From contig NZ_LN811356.1 of the NCBI RefSeq assembly GCF_001006805.1, positions 269,314 to 333,313 of the forward strand: DNA of 64,000 nt. The letters run 5' to 3'. Each line of letters opens with the position of its first letter. Positions within the stretch are counted from its first letter, which is position 1. Under the pieces are notes generated by a model that was not told the origin of the DNA, ran no database searches, and saw only the letters and a list, made by a program, of their open reading frames with translations. The translations under genes and the position numbers were made by a program. This DNA comes from Microvirga massiliensis (GTDB lineage: Bacteria; Pseudomonadota; Alphaproteobacteria; Rhizobiales; Beijerinckiaceae). Shown here piece after piece: positions 49,763 to 59,209 of the stretch.

Positions 49763-50798
49763 TGCGCTGGCGCTTCTGAATGCGCTTCCGGAGCCCGCGC
49801 TAGTCGTCACGGTGGTGGGAGAGGTGAACCATGCCAACCGGTCGGCTCTGTCGCTCTTCGACCGCGAGGTGCTGGGGAGCGATCTCACTGCACTCTGCGA
49901 GGACCCTTCCGGCTTCCGGTTGCTCCTGAGGCGTGCCTCGGGGTCCCGGCAGCCGCTCCCCGGCAGCCTGCACGCACGGCCGGAGACCGGCCTCGGCCCG
50001 TTTCGGGTCAATGCCAGCTTGATCATCCCCGCTGCCGATGGCGTGCCGGCAAGCCTTCTGGTGCGGCTGGCCCCTATCGAGGACCAGCGCTTCGTCGCGC
50101 TCACCAGTAAGGTGTGCGAGCTGAATGCCGAAGTGCGGCAGCGCCAGCACACCCAGGCCGTGCTCGAAGAGACCCTGCGAGAGCGCGATCTGCTCCTGCG
50201 CGAGCTTCACCACCGGGTGAAGAACAACATGCAGATGCTGGCAGGCATGCTTGCCGGTGCGGAGCGGGAAGCGAGCAACGAGGAGGCGCAGAGAGTGCTG
50301 GGCGATGCCTCCCGGCGGCTCGTGGCGGTCGGGGCCGTCCAGCAGATGCTCTACAGCTCCGACAGTCTGGCGGGAGTGAATGCCCATGCGTTCGTCCGGA
50401 CCATTGCGTCGGCGATTCTGCAGGCCTCCGGACAGAGCGCCCGCCTGACCGTTCACGCCGATTCCGTGCAACTCGCGAACGACATGGCGGTACCGGTTTC
50501 GCTGATCCTCAACGAACTGATCGCCAATGCCTTGAAATACGGCCGACCTCCCGAGGGGGAGCCCGAGATCGAGGTGAGGCTGGAATTCGTGGCCGGCGAT
50601 TACGTTCTGTCCGTCGAGGACAGGGGACAGGGATTCGAATTGGGGGAAGCCCGAAAGCGGGTCTCTGGCCTTGGCCTCGTGCGCGGGCTTGTCCGGCAGC
50701 TCGGTGGCGCTCTCTCGGTCGAGAAAACCCCCGGTGCCCGTGTCCTCGTACGCTTCAGGGATCGCTCTCGGGCCGGAGGCGAGGAGGCGACCTCATGA
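49746..50798 (+). CDS. HWE/HisKA_2-type soluble histidine kinase
   Basis: 350 residues. A PAS-like N-terminal region (1-115) is followed by a coiled coil and the H box RELHHRVKNNMQML with His155/His156. The ATPase domain has LILNELIANALKYG, a G1 box (VEDRGQGFEL) and GLGLVRGLVRQLGG. There is no membrane segment, so it senses cytoplasmic cues, probably through the upstream output-domain protein. ATGA-coupled to the response regulator. Confidence 0.88.
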   Translation: MTLSADALALLNALPEPALVVTVVGEVNHANRSALSLFDREVLGSDLTALCEDPSGFRLLLRRASGSRQPLPGSLHARPETGLGPFRVNASLIIPAADGVPASLLVRLAPIEDQRFVALTSKVCELNAEVRQRQHTQAVLEETLRERDLLLRELHHRVKNNMQMLAGMLAGAEREASNEEAQRVLGDASRRLVAVGAVQQMLYSSDSLAGVNAHAFVRTIASAILQASGQSARLTVHADSVQLANDMAVPVSLILNELIANALKYGRPPEGEPEIEVRLEFVAGDYVLSVEDRGQGFELGEARKRVSGLGLVRGLVRQLGGALSVEKTPGARVLVRFRDRSRAGGEEATS

Positions 50799-51286
50799 TG
50801 AGCGTTCTTCCAGCCCATCCCGTTTATCGCCTCGCACCCTCGTTCGGGACCGGCGCCCGGATGGCCTTCGGCCCGGAAGGAAAGCTCGGTTCGGGAGGAC
50901 GGGTCCGGAAAGCCCGGGTGTTGGTGGTCGAAGACGACTATTTCGTCTCGATGGACATGGAGACCATTCTGAACGAGGTCGGCTGCGACGTGATCGGCAT
51001 CACGGCCACCGCGGAGGAGGCGATCGAGCTTGCCGCACGCGAACGGCCCGATCTCGTTCTGATGGATGTCAGGCTGGCCGGAAGACTGGACGGGATCGAA
51101 GCCGCAACGGACATCCACTCCCGTCTCGGGATCCGCAGCCTCTTCGTCACCGCGCATTCGGACCCCGACACCCGTCAGAGGGGAGAGCGGGCGAACCCGG
51201 TCGGTTGGGCTCTGAAGCCCTTCAGCTCACACGAACTCAAGGCCTCGGTGCGATCCGCACTCGAGGCTCTTCGTGTCGAGGAGTGA
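50795..51286 (+). CDS. Stand-alone response regulator receiver protein
   Basis: 163 residues: a 40-residue N-terminal tail, then a receiver domain with VVEDDYFV, phosphoacceptor Asp91 (LVLMDVRLAG), Thr119 and Lys141 (LKPFSSHEL). No DNA-binding output domain. Such regulators paired with HWE-type kinases often feed the general stress response of alphaproteobacteria; no PhyR or sigma-factor gene is visible here, so that is a guess. Confidence 0.88.
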   Translation: MMSVLPAHPVYRLAPSFGTGARMAFGPEGKLGSGGRVRKARVLVVEDDYFVSMDMETILNEVGCDVIGITATAEEAIELAARERPDLVLMDVRLAGRLDGIEAATDIHSRLGIRSLFVTAHSDPDTRQRGERANPVGWALKPFSSHELKASVRSALEALRVEE

Positions 51287-51370
51287 CGCCAAGGATCGGA
51301 GCAGCGACGAGGCCCTTGGCCGATTTCCCGGCGCCCCACGCAGGACGGTATCGAGCAGGAATGGGGGTAC

Positions 51371-51416
51371 GGCCCTGCGGGATGCTCTCGCCGAGTGACG
51401 GCGCCCCCGCAGGGCC
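51371..51416. terminator. Nested inverted repeat between convergent genes
   Basis: Outer arms GGCCCTGCGGG and CCCGCAGGGCC (11 perfect pairs) enclose an inner CGCCG-AGTGA-CGGCG hairpin. It lies between the response regulator and the convergent ferritin-like gene, and may end transcripts from both sides. No U tract. Confidence 0.5.
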
Positions 51417-51424
51417 TCGAGATA

Positions 51425-51919
51425 TCAGGCTGCCTTCGTGTTGACGCGGGCTTCTGCGAGCTGCGTCAGGAGTTCGTCCGTCTTCTTCTCCTCCTGGAGG
51501 TTCTGGTCGAGGAGCTTCACGGCATCATTCATGCCGAGTTCCTGCGCCCAGGTCTTCAGGGTTCCGTAGCGGACGATTTCGTAATGCTCGACCGCCTGGG
51601 CTGCGGCGAGGATGCCGGCATCGAGCGCTTCGCTCTCACCGAAATCCTCCATCACGCTCTCGCCTTCCTCCAGGATTCCATTGATGGCTTCGCAGGTGAC
51701 GCCTTGCGCGCGTTTCCCGAGCAGCTCGAACACCTGCTCGAGGCGCTCGATCTGGCCTTGCGTCTCCTCGCGATGCTTCTCGAAGGCCTGCTTGAGTTCC
51801 TGGGACTCTGCCGCCTTTGCCATTTTCGGCAGGTTTCTCAGGATCTTCCGCTCCGCGTAGTAGATGTCCTTGAGGGTGTGCAGGAAGAGATCGTCGAGTG
51901 TCTTCTGCTTGGCTGCCAT
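51425..51919 (-). CDS. YciE/YciF-type ferritin-like protein (DUF892)
   Basis: 164 residues forming a four-helix bundle with di-iron-type residues: DIYYAERKIL (E), FEKHREETQGQIERLEQVFE (E-x2-H-like), and VEHYEIVRYGTLKTWAQELG. It starts MAAKQKTLDDLFLHTLKDIY, typical of the family, which is stress-induced. GGAGCT precedes the ATG. Ferroxidase activity is not shown by sequence. Confidence 0.9.
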   Translation of the reverse strand: MAAKQKTLDDLFLHTLKDIYYAERKILRNLPKMAKAAESQELKQAFEKHREETQGQIERLEQVFELLGKRAQGVTCEAINGILEEGESVMEDFGESEALDAGILAAAQAVEHYEIVRYGTLKTWAQELGMNDAVKLLDQNLQEEKKTDELLTQLAEARVNTKAA

Positions 51920-52128
51920 GTCGAGAGCTCCTTGTTCGTGTAGCGGGACTCAACGAGGCTGACGAATGCAGGTTCCGCTCCGGGCGAGCGCCAGCCTGAA
52001 TTCGAGAATGCGGGCGCGGACCGTCCTCGCGAGGTTCAGGCCCGGGTGCAATCCGCGGCCTGCACGGCTCTTGATTTGACCACTCTCGGAAGGTTTGCGG
52101 CAGCGCTGGGTCGCGACGCGACGGAGGC

Positions 52129-52227
52129 TCAACTCCAGAGTGGGGCGGCAATGATCAAAGCGATGAAAACAAGCGAGATCGACAGCGCGATCTCGCACCA
52201 GTGACGCTCAAGGATCCCGGGATCCAT
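52129..52227 (-). CDS. Small single-helix membrane protein (32 residues)
   Basis: It reads MDPGILERHWCEIALSISLV and then FIALIIAAPLWS, with one hydrophobic helix (about 12-31). AGGAGAG lies 5 bases before the ATG at 52227, better than chance, and the stop follows directly after the helix. Being so short, it would be missed by length cut-offs. Function unknown. Confidence 0.5.
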   Translation of the reverse strand: MDPGILERHWCEIALSISLVFIALIIAAPLWS

Positions 52228-52388
52228 GACCGCTCTCCTCAGGAATACCAATCGGAGAACGTTCAGGAGTCCGGCCAAGTTACGGGAGCGCCCGCAGGCG
52301 ACCTCAGGCTGGTAGCAACTCTGGCTCGGCCTCGGCTCGCGCCGGCTGATATTCCGTTCGCGCCGGAGTCCGGGGATTTCTGCACCGG

Positions 52389-53260
52389 ATGGATTGGGAC
52401 GATCTGAGGTTCTTTGCCGAGCTCGCGCGAACGGGGAGCCTGTCGGCCGCCGCAAGAGCGCTGCCGGTCGATCACTCGACCGTGGCGCGGCGCGTTGCAT
52501 CTCTCGAAGAAGCGCTCGGCATCCGGCTGTTCGACCGCCTGCCTCGTGGATACGTGCTCACACCCGAAGGGAACCTCTTCGGGAGCAGGTGGAGCGCCTC
52601 GAAGAGGACGTGTTCGCGCTTCAGCGCATGGTCCGGGGGAGAGGGCCGGCACTCTCCGGCACCGTTCGGGTCAGCGCGCCGCCGGCCTTTGCGAGCCTCT
52701 TTCTGGCACCGCGTCTCGGGCTCCTGCGCGAACGGCATCCCGAGATCGAGCTGGAGCTCTCCGGTTCGAACATCTCGGTCAGCCTGACGCGGCGCGAGGC
52801 GGACCTCGCGCTTCGCCTTGCTCGGCCCGAAGGCTCGTCCCTGGTCACCCGCAAGGTGGCGACCAGCGCCTATGGCCTCTTTGTGAGCCGCGCTCACATA
52901 GCCGGGCGACATCCGGACACGATGGATCTTCTGGGCTTTGACGAGAGCCTCGAGGACGTGCCGCAACAGATGTGGTTGCGGGACCATGCGAGAGGGCGTC
53001 CGCTCGTCTTTCGAGCCAACGATCTCGTGAGTCTGCTCTCCGCCGTCCGGGCAGGGCTGGGCACCGCGGTTCTGCCCTTCTTCGCGACCGGTAACGATCC
53101 AGATCTCGTGTGTCTCGAGCGAGAGGGAGTGCCGGGACGAGACATCTGGCTCGTGGTTCACGAGGATGTCCGGCGCTCGCCGCGCGTGCGCGCCGTGATG
53201 GACGTTCTGATCGAGATCATGACGCAGGAACGGGGGCTGCTCACCGGTGACTTCGGGTAG
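52389..53260 (+). pseudogene. LysR-family transcriptional regulator, frameshifted
   Basis: The helix-turn-helix half starts at ATG 52389 (MDWDDLRFFAELARTGSLSA, then AARALPVDHSTVARRVASLE) and the effector domain continues in another frame (LREQVERLEEDV ... LIEIMTQERG) to 53260. Adding one G to the GGG at 52569-52571 gives ...LTPEGEPLREQVERLEEDV, exactly the LysR linker, so a one-base deletion or read error explains the break. The intact protein would be about 290 residues. It probably controls the isochorismatase-like gene downstream. Confidence 0.85.
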
Positions 53261-53381
53261 ATGCGGCTGCCCTGCGCATTTCTGCGCAGAAGCTTGGCTC
53301 AATCACTCGGAGCGAGCCGCCTTGTTCAATGCCATAGGAGATCGGGGCGGGCACGGGTCCGCCGTGGCATGGGAGGCCATG

Positions 53382-54017
53382 ATGACCAGTAGACCAAGAT
53401 CTCTTCTCGAGCTCGCAGGCGCTCCGCGCCATCCGGGCTCATTCGAAAGCTCCGTTCTCGTCCTGATCGACCTTCAGCGCGAGTATCTCGAGAGTGGCGG
53501 CCTGCCTCTCGTGGGAATCGAAGGCGCCGTTGCGGCGCTTGGCCGATTGCTGGCGCTCGCCCGCCGTCACGGGACGCCCGTCTTTCACGTGGCCCACCAT
53601 GCCCGCCCGGGCGCGAAGCTCTTCGATCCGGGCAGCCCGACGTCACACATCATCCAGGGACTCGAGCCGGTCTCGGGCGAGGAGGTCGTCACCAAGTCCT
53701 TGCCCAATGCGTTCGCACGAACGGATCTGCAAGACCGGATCCAATCGACGGGCCGGCAGGAACTCCTGGTCGCGGGCTTCGCGACGCATATGTGCGTGAG
53801 TTCGACAGCGCGGGCCGCTCTCGACCTCGGATATAGAACGACCATCGTGGCATCCGCGACGGCAACGCGTGATCTGCCCGATCCGCTCGGAACGGGCGGC
53901 TCTGTTCCAGCTCACATCGTGCAGCAGGCAGCACTGGCCGCGTTGGCGGACCGGTTTGCGATCATCGTGCCGGATGTAGAAGCGCTCGGGCCCGCGAGGG
54001 CTGCGAGGCCGATATGA
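53382..54017 (+). CDS. Isochorismatase-family cysteine hydrolase
   Basis: 211 residues. Catalytic triad in place: Asp in VLVLIDLQREY, Lys in EVVTKSLPNAF and Cys in VAGFATHMCVSSTARAALDL. The family hydrolyses amides or isochorismate; the substrate is unknown. GGGAGG lies 5 bases before the ATG at 53382; ATG at 53379 is also possible. It follows a LysR-type regulator on the same strand and overlaps the next small gene (ATGA). Confidence 0.85.
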   Translation: MTSRPRSLLELAGAPRHPGSFESSVLVLIDLQREYLESGGLPLVGIEGAVAALGRLLALARRHGTPVFHVAHHARPGAKLFDPGSPTSHIIQGLEPVSGEEVVTKSLPNAFARTDLQDRIQSTGRQELLVAGFATHMCVSSTARAALDLGYRTTIVASATATRDLPDPLGTGGSVPAHIVQQAALAALADRFAIIVPDVEALGPARAARPI

Positions 54018-54235
54018 CGGATGAAAATCTCCGTAAGCCGGAGGCTGTACGCCGGAAGGGATACGCGGAGGCCGATGTCCGCCTATACCGCATTGGCGCG
54101 CTTTGCGATGATCCGGTGTGGGTCGTGCAGGCACGCCCGGTGCGCCTGCGAGGAATAGGGAAGCCCAGGATAGATCTTCCGCTCGCTGCGGCAGCACGCG
54201 CATCGGAACCGACAGCGCTGCACCGAGCCGTCTGA
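54014..54235 (+). CDS. Small protein coupled to the isochorismatase-like gene, unknown
   Basis: 73 residues, basic, with no recognised motif. Its ATG overlaps the stop of the previous gene (ATGA), which supports real translation. One cysteine in IGALCDDPVWVVQARPVR. The C-terminal half is low-complexity, so it may not be a functional protein. Confidence 0.4.
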   Translation: MTDENLRKPEAVRRKGYAEADVRLYRIGALCDDPVWVVQARPVRLRGIGKPRIDLPLAAAARASEPTALHRAV

Positions 54236-54328
54236 CGGCTTGCCCGGCGCAGAGCTCGGTGCGACTGTAGGTCGTTTGAAACGATTGCTGCAGGTTTTAC
54301 TGCAGCCGCCGCAACAAAGGGAAACGCC

Positions 54329-55408
54329 ATGAGGATCCTGAACCTGCTGCAGATTGTGTTGACGAGCGTAGTTCTGTCTCTGGTCGCGCTCGCGGCCTTA
54401 GCAGCCGAGTATCCAGCCCCGAAGGAAGGCGCCTGGACTGCCAGAGACTTCCGGTTCCACACCGGTGAGGTCGTGCCGGAACTTCGCCTGCATTACAGGA
54501 CCGTCGGCGAGCCATCGGGAGAGCCGGTTCTGATCCTGCACGGCACTGCCGGCTCGGGAGCCAGCATGCTCACGCCGGCTTTCGCGGGCGAATTGTTCGG
54601 TCCGGGCCAGCCGCTCGATGCGAGCAAGTATTTCATCATCCTGCCCGATGCGATCGGCGCCGGAAAATCATCCAAGCCTTCCGACGGGCTGCGCACCAAA
54701 TTCCCGCGCTACAACTACGACGACATGGTCATGGCCCAATACAAACTGGTGACTGAGGGTTTGGGCATCCGTCATTTGCGCCTCGTACTCGGCAATTCGA
54801 TGGGCGGTATGCATACCTGGATCTGGGGAGCCACCTATCCGGATTTCATGGATGCACTGGTCCCGATGGCCGCGCAACCGACCGAAATGGCCGCTCGCAA
54901 CTGGATGATGCGGCGTCTCCTGATCGAAGCAATTCGAAACGATCCTGACTACAACAACGGCGACTACACCAAGCAGCCAGGCTCGATGAAGCTCGCCAAC
55001 GTGACCTTCGCCATCGGGACGAGCGGGGGAACGCTGGCCTACCAGAAGCTGGCGCCGTCGCGCGAGACGGCCGACAAGTTGGTCGACGAGCGTTTGGCTG
55101 CCCCCTTCCAGGCCGATGCGAACGACTTCATCTATCAATGGGAATCATCGCGTGACTACAATGCGGCACCGGGTCTGGAGCGCATCCAAGCCCCGCTGCT
55201 GGCCATCAATTCCGCAGATGACGAGCGCAACCCGCCCGAGACGGGAGTCATGGATCGCGAGCTGAAGAGGGTGAAGAACGGTCGCCTTTACCTCATCCCG
55301 GCGAGCGAGGACACGCGGGGCCATGGCACCACAGCCATGGCGAAATTCTGGAAGGATCAGCTTGTGGAATTTCTGCAGTCAGTGCCGCGGCGGGTGAACT
55401 CCAATTAG
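54329..55408 (+). CDS. Exported alpha/beta-hydrolase (MetX/homoserine acetyltransferase-like)
   Basis: 359 residues. A signal peptide ends near ALAALAAE (residue 27). Nucleophile elbow GNSMGGMHTW with Ser at about 152, oxyanion region LILHGTAGSGASM, acid in INSADDERNP and C-terminal catalytic His in SEDTRGHGTT. Sequence order resembles homoserine O-acetyltransferase, but a periplasmic signal argues for an esterase or other hydrolase. Confidence 0.85.
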   Translation: MRILNLLQIVLTSVVLSLVALAALAAEYPAPKEGAWTARDFRFHTGEVVPELRLHYRTVGEPSGEPVLILHGTAGSGASMLTPAFAGELFGPGQPLDASKYFIILPDAIGAGKSSKPSDGLRTKFPRYNYDDMVMAQYKLVTEGLGIRHLRLVLGNSMGGMHTWIWGATYPDFMDALVPMAAQPTEMAARNWMMRRLLIEAIRNDPDYNNGDYTKQPGSMKLANVTFAIGTSGGTLAYQKLAPSRETADKLVDERLAAPFQADANDFIYQWESSRDYNAAPGLERIQAPLLAINSADDERNPPETGVMDRELKRVKNGRLYLIPASEDTRGHGTTAMAKFWKDQLVEFLQSVPRRVNSN

Positions 55409-55581
55409 ATCCCGTCGATCGCAAAGATGGGCGCGCGAGTACAAGCGATGAGCGTTGCGGCGGCATCACTCGATGCCGCCTCGACGGGCAATCTGCCATT
55501 CAAGCTTTGTTTCCTGCACGCGAGTTCATGTTTTGCGGCTCGCGTTTCCGTCTCATGCTTGGATGAGCCCGGAGTTCGCCG

Positions 55582-56430
55582 GTGAAGATTCCACCGTATA
55601 GCAGAGTGTCCTTCATTCGCGTGTGTGCGGCATGTGCCGGCGTTGTAATCACGCTCTCGCTCTCCTCTGCTGCCCGATCCGATGTCTCAGCCGTGACGAC
55701 GGACGGCTTCCCGGAAGTCTTGCTGCCTCCCGAGATCGACGGCCTGATCGGTCTTCCGCAGACCTATGCGGGCAACCGGCGCCTCTATCTTGACCTCGTC
55801 GCGCGCGCTGCCGAGCGCGCGGGATTGCCGCCCGATCTCGTCGATGCGGTAGTCCATGTGGAAAGCGGCTATGCACCGGGAGCAGTTGGGGGCGTCGGTG
55901 AGGTTGGCTTGATGCAGGTCAGGCCCGAGACGGCTGCCATGCTGGGTCACGCCAGCGGTGCTGCGGCCCTGTTCGCACCGGAGACGAACATACGCTACGG
56001 TGTGATGTATCTGGCGCGCGCCTGGCAACTCGCCGGCGGCGATCTGTGCCGGGCCTTGATGAAATACCGGGCCGGATGGGGCGAGGAATGGATGTCGCCT
56101 CTCTCGATAGAGTATTGCCGGAGAGTGCGCCAGTACCTCGCCGCGATCGGATCTCCGCTCGCCGGTGGGGCACTTCCGTCGGCTGAACCCTCGGATAGTG
56201 CGTCGGCCATTGCCTCTGCTTCACTCGCAGCGAATGCGCCTGCATCGAGCGCTCGACAACCTCGGCCTGCAGGGCGTGCCGAAGCGATGTATGCACGCGA
56301 GCTCAAACTCGCGCAGGCGCAAGCCCGCTTGCGGAAGGGGGCACGCACCGCCAAAGACAGCACGCGGTTCTGGGCTGCGCACGAGGCGCGAATCCGCGAG
56401 ATCACCAGGCGGCTGGAAACGCGCAGCTGA
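55582..56430 (+). CDS. Lytic transglycosylase (SLT domain)
   Basis: 282 residues. Signal peptide to about AARSD (residue 34); SLT domain about 70-190 with catalytic Glu in AVVHVESGYAPGA, then GEVGLMQVRPETA, NIRYGVMYLARAW and ALMKYRAGWG. The C-terminal ~80 residues are Ala/Ser/Arg-rich and helical. It cleaves peptidoglycan glycan strands in the periplasm. The IS element lies 48 bases downstream and leaves it intact. Confidence 0.9.
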   Translation: MKIPPYSRVSFIRVCAACAGVVITLSLSSAARSDVSAVTTDGFPEVLLPPEIDGLIGLPQTYAGNRRLYLDLVARAAERAGLPPDLVDAVVHVESGYAPGAVGGVGEVGLMQVRPETAAMLGHASGAAALFAPETNIRYGVMYLARAWQLAGGDLCRALMKYRAGWGEEWMSPLSIEYCRRVRQYLAAIGSPLAGGALPSAEPSDSASAIASASLAANAPASSARQPRPAGRAEAMYARELKLAQAQARLRKGARTAKDSTRFWAAHEARIREITRRLETRS

Positions 56431-56478
56431 TGGGCGTGAGCGATATCAGGGTGGCAGACGTTTTCGCAATTGTTCTTA

Positions 56479-57373
56479 GAGCCCGTTTGAGAATTGTTAT
56501 GGGTGAGCGATGCGGCGCAGGAGCAGGCTTCCCATGCTGATGTAGATCATGGCCTCGGAGACATCGCAGCGCTCTTCGTAATCGCGCACGAGCCGGCGCC
56601 AGCGCATCATCCAGCTGCGCTCGACTACCCACCGGCGCGGCAGCACCTAAAAGCCTTTCTGATCCGAGAGCTTGCGCACGATCTCGATCACGAAGTCCCG
56701 GTAGGCGGCCTTGCTCATCAGCTTGCCGCGGTCATAGGCGCCATCGGCGAACAGATGTTTCAGCCACGGCCAGCGCTTGCGGATCGCCGTGATGATCGCT
56801 TCCGCGCCCGCCGCAACCTGCACGTCAGCGGTCGTGAGATTGACCATCAGGAGGCGCCCACCCGTATCCACGGCGATCTGCCGCTTGCGCCCCTTCACCT
56901 TCTTGGCGGCATCATAGCCACCCCCGCCCGGAGCGATTGGGGCCTTCACACTCTGACTGTCGATCACGCCGGCACTCGGGCTCGCCGCGCGCCCGGCCCG
57001 CTCGCGGTCGAGCATCAGCGCCACATCGTGCAGCGTCCGGAACAGAGGCCGGCGCACGAAGCGGCGGAACCACCAATACACGGTCTGCCACGGCCCGAAG
57101 TTCGTGGGCAGCATGCGCCAACCGCAGCCGGCCCGCGCTAGATAGCGGATCGCGTTCAGGATCTCGCGTAAATCCACGCCGGGCTTGCGCGCGCGCTTGG
57201 CAGGCCTGGGCAGAAGTGGTCGGATCCGCTCCCATTCGGCATCGGTGAGATCGGTCGGGTAGCGCCGCCGTTCAAACACTCTTTGGCGCTCACGGTGTTC
57301 CTGGATCCACATCCAGCTCATGTGGCGGTCAGCCCACCTAAACTGACCCCATGCGACATTCTCAAACGGGCTC
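56479..57373 (-). mobile_element. IS5-family (IS427-group-like) insertion sequence
   Basis: 895 bases bounded by perfect 16-base inverted repeats GAGCCCGTTTGAGAAT (56479-56494) and its complement (57358-57373). A TA duplication flanks it (56477-56478 and 57374-57375) within a YTAR-like target, as the IS427 group uses. It holds one transposase gene with a premature stop. It sits between the lytic transglycosylase and the prophage fragment. Confidence 0.88.
56497..57321 (-). pseudogene. IS5-family DDE transposase with internal TAG stop
   Basis: 274 codons from ATG 57321 to TAA 56497, with an in-frame TAG at 56647-56649 (codon 225). The first part has the IS5 DDE aspartates Asp121 (GVIDSQSVK) and Asp193 (HLFADGAYD); the catalytic glutamate lies beyond the stop in LPRRWVVERSW. 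The truncated product lacks the third catalytic residue. AAG to TAG is the likely change. Inactive unless read through. Confidence 0.88.
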
Positions 57374-57626
57374 TAAGCGCTTCGGCACGGCGCGCCCGGA
57401 TCCGAAACCGATCGTGACCTCGGATCTCGAGCCGGACATGCTGCGCAAATTCATCCGGAAGTTTCAGGTGAACCCCGCGACGTGGCTCCGGCAGCTCGGC
57501 CCCCGCCTCGATGAGGCGGGCTGCACCGTGCCGCCGGAAATCCTCGCTGAATTCGGCTTCGCCCCGCGGGACGGGCCGGCACAGCGCGGCGTGGCGTGGC
57601 GTGAGCGACGAGGACAGGGCAGGGAC

Positions 57627-58300
57627 ATGGGACGCAAATCCCAACGCAGCAGACATCGCGCCTCGGCGCTCTCGCACCGGGTCGCGAAGAGCTACCTGAC
57701 ACGACGGCAGGGCCCGAACGGGCGCGTCGAACTCGTGCTCAAGGCTCCGGAGCCCGTCCCAGCGCTTGAGCCTGGACGGCACTGGCACGCGGTCCAGGCG
57801 ATCCCCGGTCGCGAGTCGACGACGCGGGAGCGCATCGGGGAACTCGGCGTCTTGGCCTATCTCCCGGCCGAGAAACTCTCGGTCCCATGCCGTCCGACCG
57901 GGCGGTTCGTGCCAGGGCGCTCGAAAACCCGGAACTGCAGTTTCCGGCGCCTACTGATGCCCGGTTACGTGTTCACTGCGTTCAACGCTGATCTGCCGGA
58001 GGAGTGGCCGGATCTCAACCGGGTGAAGGGCGCGATCGCACTCCTCGCCGATCCCGCCACGGGTCGGCCTTATCGCGTGAAGGCGGAAGATCTCGCCCGC
58101 CTGGGGAGGGCCGGGAACCCGAACCAGATTTCGCGACGGCGCTCGCGGCCGGCCAAAAGGTCAGGATCACGGACGGGCCGTTCGCGTCGTATACCGCGAT
58201 CGTGACCGCGCCGGGGGAGGAGCGGGTCACGGTCGAGGCTTCGATATTCGGCCGCGCGACGGCAGTCCAGCTCGGCGTTTGCGGCGTAGAAGCGGTGTGA
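57627..58300 (+). pseudogene. NusG-like antitermination protein, frameshifted
   Basis: From the ATG at 57627 an NGN domain is readable (HWHAVQAIPGRESTTRERIG, LLMPGYVFTAFNADLPEEWP), then after 58106 the KOW part continues in another frame (GQKVRITDGPFASYTAIVTA, then VTVEASIFGRATAVQLG). Adding one G to the GGGG at 58103-58106 joins both halves. NusG/RfaH paralogues of this kind are common in prophages. The open frame extends back to the IS end (57374), but that part is not recognised. Confidence 0.75.
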
Positions 58301-58615
58301 TATGGTCACGCTGTTCGCACGTCCCTTAATGTAATGGCGCCTCGGAGCAGCGGTCGGGTGCGGCCAACGGAACGATTTCCGTTGACGGGCGAAGCATTTC
58401 CGGCCCGTGCTGGCTCCCTTGTCGAAAGCCCTAACTGTGCACTCAGCCCTCTCCGGGCCCACGCCTGCGCGGGCTCACTGCCGTAATTCTTGCAAGTATT
58501 TGCGTCTCCGCAGACCTTCTCCAAGGCCGGTTCAACTGAGCCTCTACTGAAGCCACCTTGGCAGCTCTGCGGACCCGGCGTATCGTCCGCACCGGGGCCT
58601 CCAGAGGAGGTAATT
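58301..58615. other. Intergenic stretch in the prophage fragment
   Basis: No open frame with a good start or known motif is visible. Only the GAGGAGG at about 58603-58610 is clear, serving the next gene. Confidence 0.4.
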
Positions 58616-59041
58616 ATGCCGAGAGAGCACTACGAGGAACTGGATTTTAATCTCGCACCCTTCGGGTTCGACGAGATCACGCTTCAGATCTGGGGGAAGG
58701 AGAGTCTTCGAGACTCGGATCCTCCAGGTACAAAGACCATCGATCATGGAGATCGAGAGATTGTTCTTTCGCCCGCACTACAGGCTGTCTTTGTCAACGA
58801 AGACACTGATGAAACTCTGACCTTCAGCATCACCGGCACGTCCCACAATACGCACAATTCGGACGGGTCGACCACGAGCGTCGCGACCGGCCGGAACATT
58901 TTAGGCGATCAGTTTGACAACGAGGTGGTGCTCACGATCGGACGTTTCACTTACACCATCGATGCGGATGGCAATCCGTCCCCGTTGACCGGTCACGGGC
59001 AGGAGATTGCTCTCCTTGCTCTGCTGGATCCGATCCTTTGA
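58616..59041 (+). CDS. Unknown acidic protein in the prophage fragment
   Basis: 141 residues, starting MPREHYEELDFNLAPFGFDE, with GAGGAGG 6 bases before the ATG. It is acidic, has no cysteine and looks beta-rich (DETLTFSITGTSHNTHNSDG). Base composition is visibly more A+T-rich than the host genes, indicating transfer. No family recognised; a phage structural or secreted RTX-like protein is possible. Confidence 0.6.
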   Translation: MPREHYEELDFNLAPFGFDEITLQIWGKESLRDSDPPGTKTIDHGDREIVLSPALQAVFVNEDTDETLTFSITGTSHNTHNSDGSTTSVATGRNILGDQFDNEVVLTIGRFTYTIDADGNPSPLTGHGQEIALLALLDPIL

Positions 59042-59209
59042 TCCGGGCTAGCTGCCACTCGTAAGCCTCAACGACCCGCCGGGCCGGCATCGCCCCGGCG
59101 GCCTCCTTGAACGATCCCTCTGTACTGTGGTCATCAGAAGTCGAGTTAAGCCGAATGACGCGCACTCGCTGCGCCCACCTTTTGCTGCAAGAACAGGGAC
59201 AAAACAGGC

